Positions 1 through 35,938 of a stretch of 64,000 nt of DNA are shown one piece after another. The number at the start of each line of letters is the position of its first letter. Positions within the stretch are counted from its first letter, which is position 1. A model generated the notes under the pieces. It was not told the origin of the DNA and ran no database searches. It saw only the letters and a program-made list of their open reading frames with translations. Both the position numbers and the translations under genes were made by a program. This stretch comes from Paratrimastix pyriformis (taxonomy: Eukaryota > Preaxostyla > Paratrimastigidae), in the NCBI GenBank assembly GCA_027972325.1, contig JAPMOS010000054.1, positions 35,001 through 99,000 of the forward strand. Reading direction: 5' to 3'.

Positions 1-3945
<3,945 letters not shown>

Positions 3946-4407
3946 GACGAAGCGGGTTCCCCACCCTTCTTATCCCGCCCAGGCGCAGGCCAGGCCCAAC
4001 TCGTCCAGGCCACAAGTGAGACACATCCCCCCCCCCCCCCCCTGGCCGTCCCTCGACGGTCAGTCAGAACGCCGCAACACGCAGGCCCTCCGCAAGTAAT
4101 GTCTCACGCACCCCCACCCCCACCCCCACCCGGGAGATTCTCTTCTCTTCTCTTTTCCGGTATCACCCGCGGCGTCCCAAGAGCCGAATGATGAAGCAGC
4201 AGCAGTTTCGGGCGGGCCATCGAGATGGGACTCAGACATCAGCGGCGGCTCACTCCCCTCCAGGACGTTCCCCCTGCGAGTTCCCGGTTCGTTGAGAACA
4301 ATGAGGGACCATGGTGGGCGGATCCTCGCAAAAGACAGAAACGACACACAAGGCGGGAATGACACTGGGCGGGAAAGACGCTTCTCCCTGTCTCCTCTTT
4401 TCCCTTG
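3946..4407. other. Intergenic, VPS34 3' region to F-box gene
   Basis: It contains an exact 18-bp copy of the end of the last VPS34 exon, stop codon included (4082-4099), and short C tracts. No further gene is seen. Confidence 0.7.
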
Positions 4408-6585
4408 ATGCCAACAGATCGCTGGACTTTCTTGCCTCCGGAGCTTTTATCGGAGATTGTGGAGTCTTCGTCAACGCCGCTGGTGACATATTGCCAGCTC
4501 ATTTCGTTGAATTCAACAATTCGGCATCGTCTCCGGGGGACACTCCGGAGAATCGAGATTGGTTTGGATTGGGAACATACACCAACCGAATCTACCACAG
4601 AGTGCCCTTGCGATCACTTTTCGCCAACATCGGATGCCCTGGCGGCTCTGATGCAGCCCTGCAAGAACCTCGAGTCCCTTCAGCTGTTGGCTCTTTCCCG
4701 CTGCGGCCGTGAGGAATCCGTTTTCTTGCGCTGGGTGGACGCCGCCTTCGCGGATCACCCGGCCCTCCAAACCCTGGTTCTATCCACCGATGTCCTCCCG
4801 CCGGCAGTCGCCGGCTGCATCCTCGACCACCTGCCCCACCTCGACCGGCTGACCATCCAGGGTCACCTCGACCGGGACATGCTGGAATCCCTGGGGCGGG
4901 AGCGGTGCCCCCAACTGCACCACCTGGCCCTGCGCACCCCCGAGAGCATCCTGTGCATCTTCCTGGCCGGCTGCCAGGAGCTGGTCAGCCTGTCCCTGAC
5001 CGCCCCCGAGCTGACCTGCATCGGGTCACTGCTGGACACGCCCCTGCCCCGGCTGGAGGCCCTGAATCTGGACGCCCGGGCGATCGACACCCAAGTCGAC
5101 CTCACCCGCCGCCCGGCCCTGCGCGAGGTGACCGTCCCCTGCCCTGGCAGGCTGCGTCTCTCAGCGGATCCCCACGGCTGCCCCGGCCTCAGGGTCCTCG
5201 ACGGCACCCCGCTCGCTGCCGGCCCGACACTGCTCGCCCATGCGGCCACCCTGGAAGTGGTCCGGCTGCGTCCGGCCTTCCACGACTTGGGCCCCTTCCA
5301 GCAAATCGACGGCCCCACCCCGGCCGAAGTCCTCGCCCTGACCCAGCTGCCCCGCCTGGCCGAGCTTGCCGTGTCCGTCGGCCAGTGGTCCGACATCCCG
5401 CCGTCCCTCCTGCGGCGGCTGGTCCGCCTCGACGTGCAGCTGGTCGGGGGCTCCGTCCGGCTGGCCGCGACCGACGCGCCCTGTCTGCGGTCGCTGACCC
5501 TGACGACTGTGACCGGCGGCATCTGCACGGACGTCGACCTGACCTGCCCCCGGCTGGAGGAGCTCACCCTGCCCAACATGCGCCAGGACACGGCCCTCGC
5601 CACTCTGCGCTGCCCCGCCCTGGTCCGGCTGCGCAGACTGTCCCCCCAGACGGCCCTTGTCCTGCCCGATCCAGCCGGCCTGCCCGCCTGCCGGGTCCTC
5701 GAAGGCACGGGGGCCCTGCTGCCCGCCGTGGCCCGCTGGCTGGAGGCCCTCCGTCAGATGCCCTCCCTGGACGTGCTGGTGGGTGTCCCCCTGGGGACCG
5801 TGGCCAATCTGGAGCGGTTGGTGGCCGGCGAGTTGGCCCCCCGCCTGGCCGTCGCCCGGCTCGTCACCATCGACGACCGCCTGCCCGCCCGCCTCGTGCT
5901 CCGGGCCGGGCCTCACCTGACCGAACTGGGGCTGCTGGCCCGTGGGCCCCCTCCGCTGCGCCCCGAGGGTGATGCTGGCGAGTGTGACGGTGACTCGGAG
6001 GTCTCGGTCCACGTGGAGGGCCCGGCCCTGCACCGTCTGGGGTTCCACTGCCACATGATCCCGGTGTCCCTGACCCTGCGCTGCCCGGCCCTGGCCCACC
6101 TGGACACCTCGAGCCGGCTGGTGGCGGTCGACATCCCCCCGGCTCAGCCCCCCCTCCGCTCCGTCAAGGCGTCTCACTCGCCCGATGTGGGGGCCCTGCT
6201 CGCCCATCCGGCTGCGGCCTCGCTGCGCCGCCTGGTCGTGGGGTGGCCCCTGGCAGGCGGCCAGCTGCCGGCCACCCTGCGCGACCTGACGCTGCACCGG
6301 GAGGACGCCCAGGCCTGGGTACGCATCCCCTGCCCGCCCGGCCTGCGCCGGATCACCATACCCAATGTCCGCTGGCTGGAGGGGATCAAACTGACGGGCG
6401 ACCCGGGCCAGCTGGAGGAGATCGTGATGGGCGGGTACGCCGGGGCACTGAAGACCATCCAGATGCCCCCCGGGGCGAGCCTGCCCTACCTGCGGCGGGT
6501 CGACGCGCCGGAGGATCTCGTGGACGAGCTCAGGACGACCTGCCTGCCGGAACTGCCGCCCAGCGGCCGTCTGGCGACCTTCTGA
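4408..6585 (+). CDS. F-box / leucine-rich-repeat-like protein, single exon
   Basis: An intronless 725-residue frame begins MPTDRWTFLPPELLSEIVESS, the Leu-Pro-x-Glu-Leu pattern of an F-box helix (residues 8-45). The rest is Leu-rich: repeated short units such as CPRLEELTLPNM, CPALVRLRRLSP and CPALAHLDTS recur about every 20-30 residues, consistent with irregular leucine-rich repeats. F-box proteins of this type usually recruit substrates to SCF ubiquitin ligases through Skp1; that role is inferred. The ATG at 4408 comes just before the F-box; the frame extends one non-ATG codon further upstream. Codon use is very GC-rich in third positions. It is unusual here in lacking introns and satellites. 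Confidence 0.82.
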   Translation: MPTDRWTFLPPELLSEIVESSSTPLVTYCQLISLNSTIRHRLRGTLRRIEIGLDWEHTPTESTTECPCDHFSPTSDALAALMQPCKNLESLQLLALSRCGREESVFLRWVDAAFADHPALQTLVLSTDVLPPAVAGCILDHLPHLDRLTIQGHLDRDMLESLGRERCPQLHHLALRTPESILCIFLAGCQELVSLSLTAPELTCIGSLLDTPLPRLEALNLDARAIDTQVDLTRRPALREVTVPCPGRLRLSADPHGCPGLRVLDGTPLAAGPTLLAHAATLEVVRLRPAFHDLGPFQQIDGPTPAEVLALTQLPRLAELAVSVGQWSDIPPSLLRRLVRLDVQLVGGSVRLAATDAPCLRSLTLTTVTGGICTDVDLTCPRLEELTLPNMRQDTALATLRCPALVRLRRLSPQTALVLPDPAGLPACRVLEGTGALLPAVARWLEALRQMPSLDVLVGVPLGTVANLERLVAGELAPRLAVARLVTIDDRLPARLVLRAGPHLTELGLLARGPPPLRPEGDAGECDGDSEVSVHVEGPALHRLGFHCHMIPVSLTLRCPALAHLDTSSRLVAVDIPPAQPPLRSVKASHSPDVGALLAHPAAASLRRLVVGWPLAGGQLPATLRDLTLHREDAQAWVRIPCPPGLRRITIPNVRWLEGIKLTGDPGQLEEIVMGGYAGALKTIQMPPGASLPYLRRVDAPEDLVDELRTTCLPELPPSGRLATF

Positions 6586-7000
6586 TACCCACACACATCC
6601 TACCCATCCACACATCCTGAAACCGTCCTCCTTGGCCGGCGTTTTCCTTTCGAAAAACCGCATCTTCTCCCGAAGGGACGAACGTGACTGCGCGCCAAAA
6701 CGTGTTCTTGACGCGAGAAAGAAGAGCAGACGGGGGGGAACGACGGGGGGGACCGACGGGGGGCGGGCGGCGGGCATGCCGGAAGGAGTCTCCTCACCAC
6801 AGCGGGCAACAGAGAAATCATTTTCAGGGGCGGGTGCTTGGGGCCGGCCTCCAGGTGGGTATGGTATGATGTACCCCGGGGCCCCCTGTACACACGGCGG
6901 AAAAACGAAAACAACAACATTGATCGCTGCGGTTCCTCCCTTCCAAGCAAGCCGCCACTCGCCTTCCAGTGCCGGTCCCCGTTCTGGAGCGAGGTGCCTC
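6586..7000. other. Intergenic between convergent F-box gene and RPS30
   Basis: Mixed-composition sequence with G-runs near 6735-6780. I see no gene or RNA. It should hold the 3' UTRs of both flanking genes. Confidence 0.5.
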
Positions 7001-7440
7001 CTACTGCTTGGCATCAGTCTTGGCCTGGCGCATCGCCATCGAGTTGGGGCCCAGCCGCTTGCCCCCGGGGCCAGCGACCACATTCACAAAGCGCTTGTTG
7101 TACAGCACGCGGTGCTTTGCCCGGCCGGTGAGCTTCTTGTGCTGGGGAGTGGGATCAACCTGACATTTTGATGTCGAATGTGAGCCGAGGCGGGTCGTGG
7201 TATGAAGAGATGCGAACCTTGGGAGTGTGGTCCCGAACCTTGCCGGCGCGAGAGAGAGAGCCGTGAACCTTGCCTTGATTGTGAGGAGAGTTGATGAAAG
7301 AGAAGAGAGAACGTCGTGAGATGGGAGAAGGAAAAAATAGAAGGCGGCGAGGGGAGAAGAGCGAGGACTGAGAAGAGGAATTTTTTTTTCCCAGCGAAGT
7401 CCTCCCCCCCATCCCAAAGGCTAAGCCCAGACTGACCCAT
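7001..7440 (-). CDS. RPS30: 40S ribosomal protein S30 (eS30)
   Basis: A small basic protein of the 40S subunit. Three coding exons on the minus strand: 7440-7437 (ATGG only), 7273-7218 and 7159-7001. They join to MGKVHGSLSRAGKVRDHTPK, then VDPTPQHKKLTGRAKHRVLY, NKRFVNVVAGPGGKRLGPNS and a short tail ending DAKQ. This follows yeast and human S30 closely (GKVHGSLARAGKV, GRAK, YNRRFVNVV). The start is chosen because a 4-nt first exon with donor GTCAGT restores the conserved MGKVHGSL start, like the start-proximal intron of fungal RPS30. There is no ubiquitin-like FUBI domain in front, unlike animals. The second donor is GTTCGC. Confidence 0.93.
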
Positions 7441-7654
7441 TGCTGATTTTGAGTGTTAGCCTGTGTGCCGCTCCGAAAAAGGCGGGGAAGTGATGCTTAG
7501 CTTCCCCGAATCGTCGTTAATGCCTCCACAGGCGACCGCAAAAAAGTGTGGTGGGCCCGATTCCGTGCGCTTTTGTCGCCTGTGCGGAGAGGTCAACTGA
7601 GCTCTCTGTCATCCAATCCCACAAGAAAACGCGTCCCCTGGACTTGATCTTTGT
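7441..7654. other. Spacer between the 5' end of RPS30 and the next gene, with an inverted repeat
   Basis: It holds a perfect 10-bp inverted repeat, 7527-7536 with 7575-7584, and a small hairpin at about 7483-7505 (GGGGAAG/CTTCCCC). This is the upstream region of RPS30 on the minus strand, so promoter elements are likely, but none is recognised. Confidence 0.45.
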
Positions 7655-9632
7655 TCATTCACGATAGATTTGGGTCAGATATTGCTCGGGTGTCAGCGTC
7701 TCCAGAACTCCAGCTGGCCTTTCGAAGAAGACGTCCTGAGGATTGAATCTCCAGCCCTTGTTTTCGGAGAAATCTATGACTGAATGAGCCCGAAATCGGG
7801 ATGAGAGGAAAATATACAGACAATCATCGGCGAAGAGGAGTTGCAGGCCCACGGTGCGATGACACCGATGACATGTGATAAAACCAGTGATCTCGCCCGG
7901 ATTATCCCCGATGCATGCTATCCCAATAAATCTGTGAACAACGCGTGTCCCAAAGGCGGACCTTCCCTCAGGTTCGGGGGCGCCTCGACTGGCTTGTATT
8001 CGATCCGCCCGTCCGAGGCCAATGTGGCGTCGGCCACCAAGTGGAAGCGGCCGCCATCAGGCCGTGTCAGTGCCTGCCCCCCAAAGGTGCGGTTCGAGTC
8101 AAAAACAGCGCCGAAATCCAAGAGATCGACCTTGTCATCGGAGGCCAGGATGGCATGCCCTCGTTCGAACCAGATGTCGACTGCGTTGCAGAGGTTGAAG
8201 CGGCAGCTGGGCGGAGGGGGGGTCATGAACACAGGGTGGACGGCGGGCGGTCTGACAGACCCGAGGCACATCAGACCCCAGCTGGAGGGCGGCGCTTGCT
8301 GGAGCTGCAGGCGGGGCGGCGCGAAGCGGTGAACTGCATCAGGAAACCGCAATGGTGCGGACCGGTTTCTTGCTGCCGTTTGTGGAGACGGTCGGCACCC
8401 CGTGGGCCCCCGCGGTCCGCTTGGCCACAGTGTAGAGCCACTGGTAGCGCTCGGGGACCCGGGAGCTGTTCAGCTGCTTCTCGGTGACGACCAGCTGCGA
8501 GCAGGCATCCAGGAATTGGAGCGCCTTGACGCAGGCACGTTTCTGGGCCTCGAGCTGCCGTTGAGGATGAGTCAGAAACCAGGTGGAGATGAGTCAGAAA
8601 CCAGGTGAGGTGTGAGGTGAGGTGTGAGGTGAGGTGTGAGGCGAGGTGAGGTGAGGTGAGGTGAGGTGGAGGTGAGGGGGGGACCGGGTGGGGCCGCGAA
8701 CTAATATGGTGGATGAAGAGGGGCGATGGCAAAATCGAGACTGTGGTCGGGGCTTTGCCAAGATGGCGACGGACCCTGCTGCGCCCAGTGGCGTCGAAGA
8801 CATCGGGGATGGCGGGCAGGGTGAGCCGTGCAAAGAAGGCCTTGTTGATCGTCCCTGTGTCGCCATCCTACGGCGAAGAGACCAAAAATGGAGCTGAGCA
8901 GGATGTCGGACGAGACGCGCAATGTCAGAGGGGGTCGCGGGCCCAGACCTGAAAGACGGGGTCACAGCCCCAGTGCAGCATGTGGTTATGGACGACCAGG
9001 TTCTTGGCAATGTTCAGCAGCCAGGTCTCCTCCGCGGGTTGGGTCGGCTCCCACCTGGAGTAGTCGTAGTCCGGCCTGCCAGGGTGATCCATCCACGTGC
9101 GGTGAGCTCAGTCTCAGCATTTTCCGGTTATGATGACACGACAAGTGTGGACAGCACCGAGTGGATCAACAGACCGTTTGACAAAAACCCCATGTGCCGG
9201 CTGCAAACCCACGCTCGGCGAGGAAGCGACCGAGGAGGATGAAGCCGTTGAGGGTGCGGCTGATGGCCGAGGGGTCGCAGGGGGACCACAAGTGGGTCCG
9301 GACTTGTGGTGGTGATTTCTCCGGAGATTGGCACAAAATGGCTTCAAAGTTGGAGATGCCGGCGCATCATCGTGTGCGGTTGGTGAGGCGGCTCGGGTTC
9401 GAGAATGATCCCGGGAGGGATAAAATGGTGGAGGAGGGGGCGGGGATGGAGATCTGGATTGGCGTCGTTCTGGGGACCGTGGGCTGCGATGCGGTGAAGG
9501 ATCTTCATAGCGAGACCTCTTCGACTCCTCACCATCCCTCCTCTCGGAAGAATGTGACCTGGAACGGTGCGAACTTTCCCGATAATAATGTGGGGAACGG
9601 TAATAGCTGTCAGAAGACCACTGTTCTGACAT
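7655..9632 (-). CDS. Unrecognised protein with Arg/Ser-rich N terminus
   Basis: The ATG at 9632 opens a frame with SR/RS-type low complexity (residues 1-75, RSRSHSSERRDGEESKRSRY and Pro-rich stretches), a composition common in splicing factors. Further exons on the same strand read as conserved-looking blocks: about 9331-9180 (LWSPCDPSAISRTLNGFILL, GRFLAERGFAAGTWGFCQTV), 9110-8947 (WMDHPGRPDYDYSRWEPTQP, WLLNIAKNLVVHNHMLHWG), 8870-8770 (DGDTGTINKAFFARLTLPAI), 8565-8345 (KALQFLDACSQLVVTEKQLN), 8200-7930 (VDIWFERGHAILASDDKVDL) and 7850-7655, ending TPEQYLTQIYRE. Donors such as gtctgg after 8947 match the local style. I do not recognise the family. Nuclear or RNA-related function is only suggested by the SR region. 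Exon edges are approximate. Confidence 0.6.
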
Positions 9633-9789
9633 CAGTTGCCGGCCGACGAAGCCCGGACGATCAAGAGAGAGCCCTCAGAACCTCCGCACTCTATCTACTC
9701 TTCGCATCAAAATTAGGCGAGTTCGTTGCCCTGCTTTTTTCTTCGATTTATTCGTCATTTTGTTTCATCTCTCCCTCCCCCTTTGCTAG

Positions 9790-12032
9790 TCTCGTTGGGG
9801 CACGTTACTTTTACCGTTCTCCTCACAGTTCACACCCTCATTCAGATCCCCTTCCCGAGCGGTGTCCTTTTTGTGAAGGTGAAACCGAAAACCGGCCATC
9901 ACGATTTCACGAAGCACAAGTCCATCAGTCAGGACAGCGTTGTCTGGGAGGAGACGTTCTCTCTGCATGCCGAGATGACCGTGAACAAGAAGGGCGTTCT
10001 GGAGCCATGGATTATCCGGCTCTCTGTGCGAAAGGCCTGCGCGCTCATATACGTGTTCAACTTGCCTAACTCTCTTCTTTTTCCATCCGGCCCGCTCCAG
10101 GACAAGTCCAAGGGGTTTGAGCGGTGGGGTGTGGTTCAGGTCGACCTGGCAGAGTACCGCCAGGGTTTGACCAACCGCTCGTACCTGGTGGCCAAGACCA
10201 ACTGCAATGCCATTTTGAGGATCGCCGTGAACATGGAGCAGATTGCCGGTGAACCTGTCTATAAATGGTCCGACCTCACCCACGGGGACACAGCCACTCC
10301 AATTCAAATGTTAGCCGGACACCTCCGCCCATCCGCACGGCGCTGGACGAGGATTTGCTGGCCATCCAGGGTTCTATCCACGGCGAACCGAGTGCGGTGC
10401 GAGACTTTGTGAATATGTGTGACCACGTCACGGATGGGTCCCCACCGACCGGGTGTGGCTCCCCGGGGGACGAGGCCCTCGAGCGGATGCTCCTCGGGCG
10501 GCCGCAACAGCCGCTGCAGCTGCCGCCTGAAATCCTGGACACGGCCTGCGCGGTGTCCACCCCGCTGCCCGTCCGCCTTCCCCCGGGGGTTCCGACATTT
10601 GTCGACACCCCCCCGGAGGGCACCGCCACCCCCAGGGCCCGCCCGCTGCCCGCCGCTGCGTCCCCGCCGCCATGGCTTGGTCTGTTGCCCACAGTGGGAT
10701 CTTGGTCTCCCACGTTGTGTGCGGTGGTGAGATGGGGCGAGTCGGTCGCACGGGCGATGCGGGGACTCGGGGGGATGGGTGGCGACAATGGGTGGGGCAC
10801 GAGGGGGGGAGGGTGGCGGTGTGGAGGAGAATCAGACCACGGGCAGTCTCTGCCACACCACCGCCCACCATCATCCTTCTCTGTGGGGTCACGTCCACCC
10901 CTCCTCTCCCCCAACCCTCGTCCTCCACCAACATCGCAGCCCCGCCCGCGGTCGCAGTCGTTCCGGCGCCCATCGGCGCTCCGTCCCGCGGCCTCAGCAG
11001 CGGCGGGGGCGGGGGCGGGGGCGGCCAGCACTCGCCCAGCAACTCCACCTCGGCCGCGGGCGCCTCCTGGCAGGGCCCCAGGACCGCCCCCTCCACGCCG
11101 CTCTCGTACTCGGCATCCCTGGCTGCTGGTGGCCCGCCCGGGTCGAACCCCGCCAGCCCGTTTAGCATGGCATCGGCCGGGTACCGGATGGAGACACACA
11201 GGAGCCGCTCGAGGAGCGAGGACTGGACCAACCTGGTCCGAAGCACACGTCGGGTGTGATGATGATGTGTGATGATGATGTGTGTGTGTGTGATGATGAT
11301 GTGTGTGTGTGTGATGATGATATGTGATGATATGTGATGGTGTGATGTGATGTGATGATATGTGTGATGATGATGTGATGATATGTGTGATGATATGTGT
11401 GATGATATGTGTGATGATATGTGTGATGATATGTGTGATGATATGTGTGATGAATGTGATGATGATGATGTTGATGATGATGTGATGATATGTGTGATGA
11501 TGATGATGTGATGATGATGTGTGGTGCTGTGATGGGTGTGGAGGAGGAGCGAGGGACTGGGCCAACTTGGCCTGATGAAGCATCATCCCCCCTCCCACGC
11601 CCTGGGTATATCCGTGTTTCCTTCCCCTGCCACACATCCCCTCCATCACCACCCTCCCCTTCCCTTCCGGCTCTGCCTTGCCACCCCAGGCTGCCCCGGC
11701 CGGCCCCCTGCCCACCCACGCGGGTGCCCGGAGCTCCTGCCGGCTGGACAACGAGGCCCTCATCCGGTCCATCGTCAGCCAGGTCCGTCCGTCCGTCCGT
11801 CCGTGTTTGTCCGTCCGTCCGTGTTTGTCCGTCCGTCCGTGTTTGTCCGTCCGTCCGTGTTTGTCCGTCCGTCCGTGTTTGTCCGTCCGTCCGTGTTTGT
11901 CCGTCCGTCCGTGTTTGTCTGTCGGGCTGTCGGGCTGTCGGGCTGTCGGGCTGTCGGGCTGTCGGGCTGTCGGGCTGTCGGGCTGTCGGGCTGTCGGGCT
12001 GTCGGGCTGTCGGTCTGTCAGTCTGTCTGTCG

Positions 12033-12063
<31 letters not shown>

Positions 12064-12353
12064 GGTCTGTCTGTCGGTCTGTCTGTCGGTCTGTTTGCCT
12101 GTCTGTCTGTCTGTCGGTCGGTCGGTCGGTCGGTCGGTCGGTCGGTCGGTCGGTCGGTCGGTCTCTCGTGAAGGTCCAGCCACTCGTCTCGGATTGGGGC
12201 GGGGGCCTCGTCGTGTTTTTGATCGAAGCCGGTCGATCGACCTCGAGAAAGGGGGGAGACGGGACGCGAATCCGAGACGACCCACGAATGCATGATGGGC
12301 AGGCATAATACAGCTTTTCAGGGCCCGATATGAGATTTGTATCAAAAGTTTTT

Positions 12354-12392
<39 letters not shown>

Positions 12393-12954
12393 TCGGTCTT
12401 TCTCTGAAGTGGCCACGCCTTCCATGAAATGGCGCCCCCATTTGCCCCTCCCTCCCTCCCCTCCCCACTCACCTCCCACTCCCCCCCCCGGTTCCATCCC
12501 CCAGGTCGCCACGGCATCGGGTCGGATGAATCCCCAGCCCCGCCGCCGGCACAGGGCGGGCGGGGACACCGCGGACCCCTGGCGGCGCGTCACACCACCC
12601 GGCCGGGGAATGGCGGCCCCCAGACCCCAGGCAGCCACCACCGGGGATCACAGACGGTCCGCCGCCCAGGCATGCCTGCCACTCCCGTCCATCAGCAGCA
12701 TCAGCATCATCAGCATCAGCATCAGCATCATCAGCATCAGCATCATCATCAGCATCATCATCATCAGCATCCGTCATCATCCAATCGCCCTCATCCAGTC
12801 ATCATCCTCATCATCATCCAATCGTCATCATCCAATCATCATCCAAGCATCATCCAATCCCCCCCCCCCCCCCCCCCCCCCCCCGCCATGGCGCAGCCCC
12901 TCCCCGACGCCGCCCACCCGTCTCTACCACCGCCGCGAGGGCTCCGTCGCCTGA
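9790..12954 (+). CDS. EEIG1: EEIG1/FAM102-like protein with N-terminal C2 (NT-C2) domain
   Basis: The NT-C2 domain covers about 9800-10270: VTFTVLLTVHTLIQIPFPSG, VLFVKVKPKTG, VLEPWIIRLSVRK, then DKSKGFERWGVVQVDLAEY and NCNAILRIAVNMEQIAGEPV, the order seen in EEIG1, EHBP1 and plant PMI1. A long Pro/Ser/Gly region follows (10320-11260). Exon 11690-11782 gives RLDNEALIRSIVSQ, matching the conserved DADAIVEKIVQSQ of FAM102, and the last exon gives TRLYHRREGSVA, matching LRLFVSRDGSA. So the family's ends are both present. EEIG1 proteins act at membrane contact and trafficking sites; that is family knowledge. No ATG lies in frame before 9910, so a short first exon is missing. The intron at 10035-10100 begins GC. 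Intron 11783-12504 is a tetranucleotide satellite. Confidence 0.82.
11258..11525. repeat. TGTGATGATA-type satellite in EEIG1-like intron
   Basis: An imperfect array of TGATGA, TGTG and GATGATATGTGTG units lies between coding exons. Confidence 0.9.
11783..12163 (+). repeat. GTCC/GTCT/GTCG tetranucleotide arrays starting at a 5' splice site
   Basis: The array starts directly at the donor after exon 11690-11782. It runs through a 14-bp unit (GTCCGTCCGTGTTT, about 7 copies), an 8-bp unit (GTCGGGCT, about 11 copies), a GTCT tract and a GTCG tract. Almost every unit resembles the local 5' splice-site consensus. Confidence 0.93.
12355..12880. repeat. (CA)n, (CATCAG)n and poly-C tracts in EEIG1-like intron and last exons
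   Basis: (CA)n lies at about 12355-12388, CATCAG/ATC units at about 12700-12860 and a C-run at about 12860-12884, just before the last coding exon. Confidence 0.85.
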
Positions 12955-14229
12955 GCCGAGCCCACAAACAGACACAAACACACCCCTCCCCCTCCCAGCC
13001 TTCCGTCCAGTTCCGCGACCCCCTCTCCTCCTCCTGTGACTTGCCCGCTACTGTGCCGCTGTCCCGTTGAGTGGTGTGGGCATGGCAAGTGGGCTCTGAT
13101 GGCCGGATGGCGGTGGGCCCCCGACCTTCCCCCACGCCCCCGCCCCCATCCCCCCATCCGCCGGCTGTCTGTCTTCGTTTCCCAACTCCCTGACTGAGGT
13201 TTGTTCCTGTGTTTGTGTCCTCCCCTTCCTCCCTTCCCCCTCCTTCACCCCACCCCCTTCCCCCGCCGCCGCCGCAGGGGCGCTTCTCCGTGCCCCATCC
13301 CATCCCGGGGCAGCCCTCTCAGCCGGCTCTATCCCTCCCCCTCCCTCCCTCCCCCCTCCCTCATTCATCATCTCAGCAACCACGAACGATGATTGCCTGT
13401 TAAGAAACGGGCGAGCCGAAAACTGGTGGGATGGAGGCGGAGGGGAGGTCGACACCTTGCGCCACATCGTCATGTACAACAAGGGGGGGGGAGGGGGGGA
13501 TAGCCACGGTCACAGCCACCGGGTGGAGCCCCATTTGGGTGGGATGTCGCAGCAGCAGCAACGGCAGGGAAAATGCTGTGATTATCTACAAAAGGGAGGG
13601 GGAGGGGAGGGGAGGGAGGGAGGGAGGGGAGGGGAGGGAGGGGAGGGGAGGGAGGGGAGGGAGGGAGGGAGGGGAGGGGAGGGAGGAGGGAGGAGGGGAG
13701 GAGGAGGGAGGGAGGGGAGGGAGGGAGGAGGGGAGGAGGAGGAGGGAGGAGGGAGGGGAGGAGGGAGGGAGGGAGGGGAGGGAGGGAGGAGGGAGGGAGG
13801 GGGGAGGGAGGGGAGGAGGGGAGGGGGAGGGAGGGAGGGAGGAGCCGCAGAAGGGAGGCGAAATACGCACCAATGAAATGACTCACCACGAGGGGGCCCC
13901 AAAAGGGGGGCGGGGGGGAGGGAGGGAGGGATGGAAACACCTCACTGATGGAAAAAAGGCCCGACGACGACACCGACACACACACGCCCAGAGACCCCAC
14001 AACGAGACGGAAAACGGAAGGGGGACAGAAGACCGACATGGGGTGGCTGGCTGGGCGGGCGGGCGGGCGGGCGGGCGGGCGGGCGGGCGGGCGATGGGAA
14101 ACGGGGCCCACGCGGTGGGGTCCATCCCCCGGGTGGCTCCCCATGCTCTTGAGGGTGGGGGGTTCTACACCCCCACCGCCACCCATCCCCCATCGCCCCC
14201 CCACTGGGCGACCGTCTATCTCACCCCCC
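12955..14229. other. Intergenic between convergent genes, with GGGA satellite
   Basis: A (GGGA)n/(GGGAGGAG)n purine array lies at about 13591-13850 and a (GGGC)n tract at about 14050-14095. Long Gly/Glu/Arg or Pro/Ser frames over it are artefacts. I see no gene. Confidence 0.75.
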
Positions 14230-35540
<21,311 letters not shown>

Positions 35541-35938
35541 CAAATTTCAGGTGTCAATTCTGCCATTGGTGAGGGGGACCAGCCCCATTTTCTTGGATGC
35601 ATTTTCCCGCCTTGGTCTTCAGCTGCTTCCCGATTTCGCCGTGCAGCCAAGCATAAATGATGATCCATTAATCGGTTGCCAGTCACCTTCACCGGCCGCC
35701 AAAGGCGCCACACATCTCCTCAACGTCATCCTTGTTCTCCTCCATCTTGTTGGGGCTTCAAACTGTACAGGCACCGAGAAACTCTCAGGCCACAACCCAC
35801 CACCCCTCGTCACCCACAACAGAATTTTATGTGTCAGTGTTGCGTAAAACATTGTGGAATTTCCGGTCAGGAGGAGGCAACAAAACCAGGTTCAGATAAA
35901 GAAAGGAAGAATATGGTCCACCCGCCAAGTGCGACGTC
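35541..35938. other. Divergent intergenic region between the giant gene and the GNAT gene
   Basis: Less GC-rich than the exons. It must hold the start region of the minus-strand giant gene and probably that of the plus-strand acetyltransferase. Short open frames on both strands are not convincing. Confidence 0.5.

Noticed and set aside
35619-35852. Small minus-strand frame upstream of the giant gene
   Set aside because: Open but without recognisable similarity. It lies where the giant gene's promoter and leader should be.
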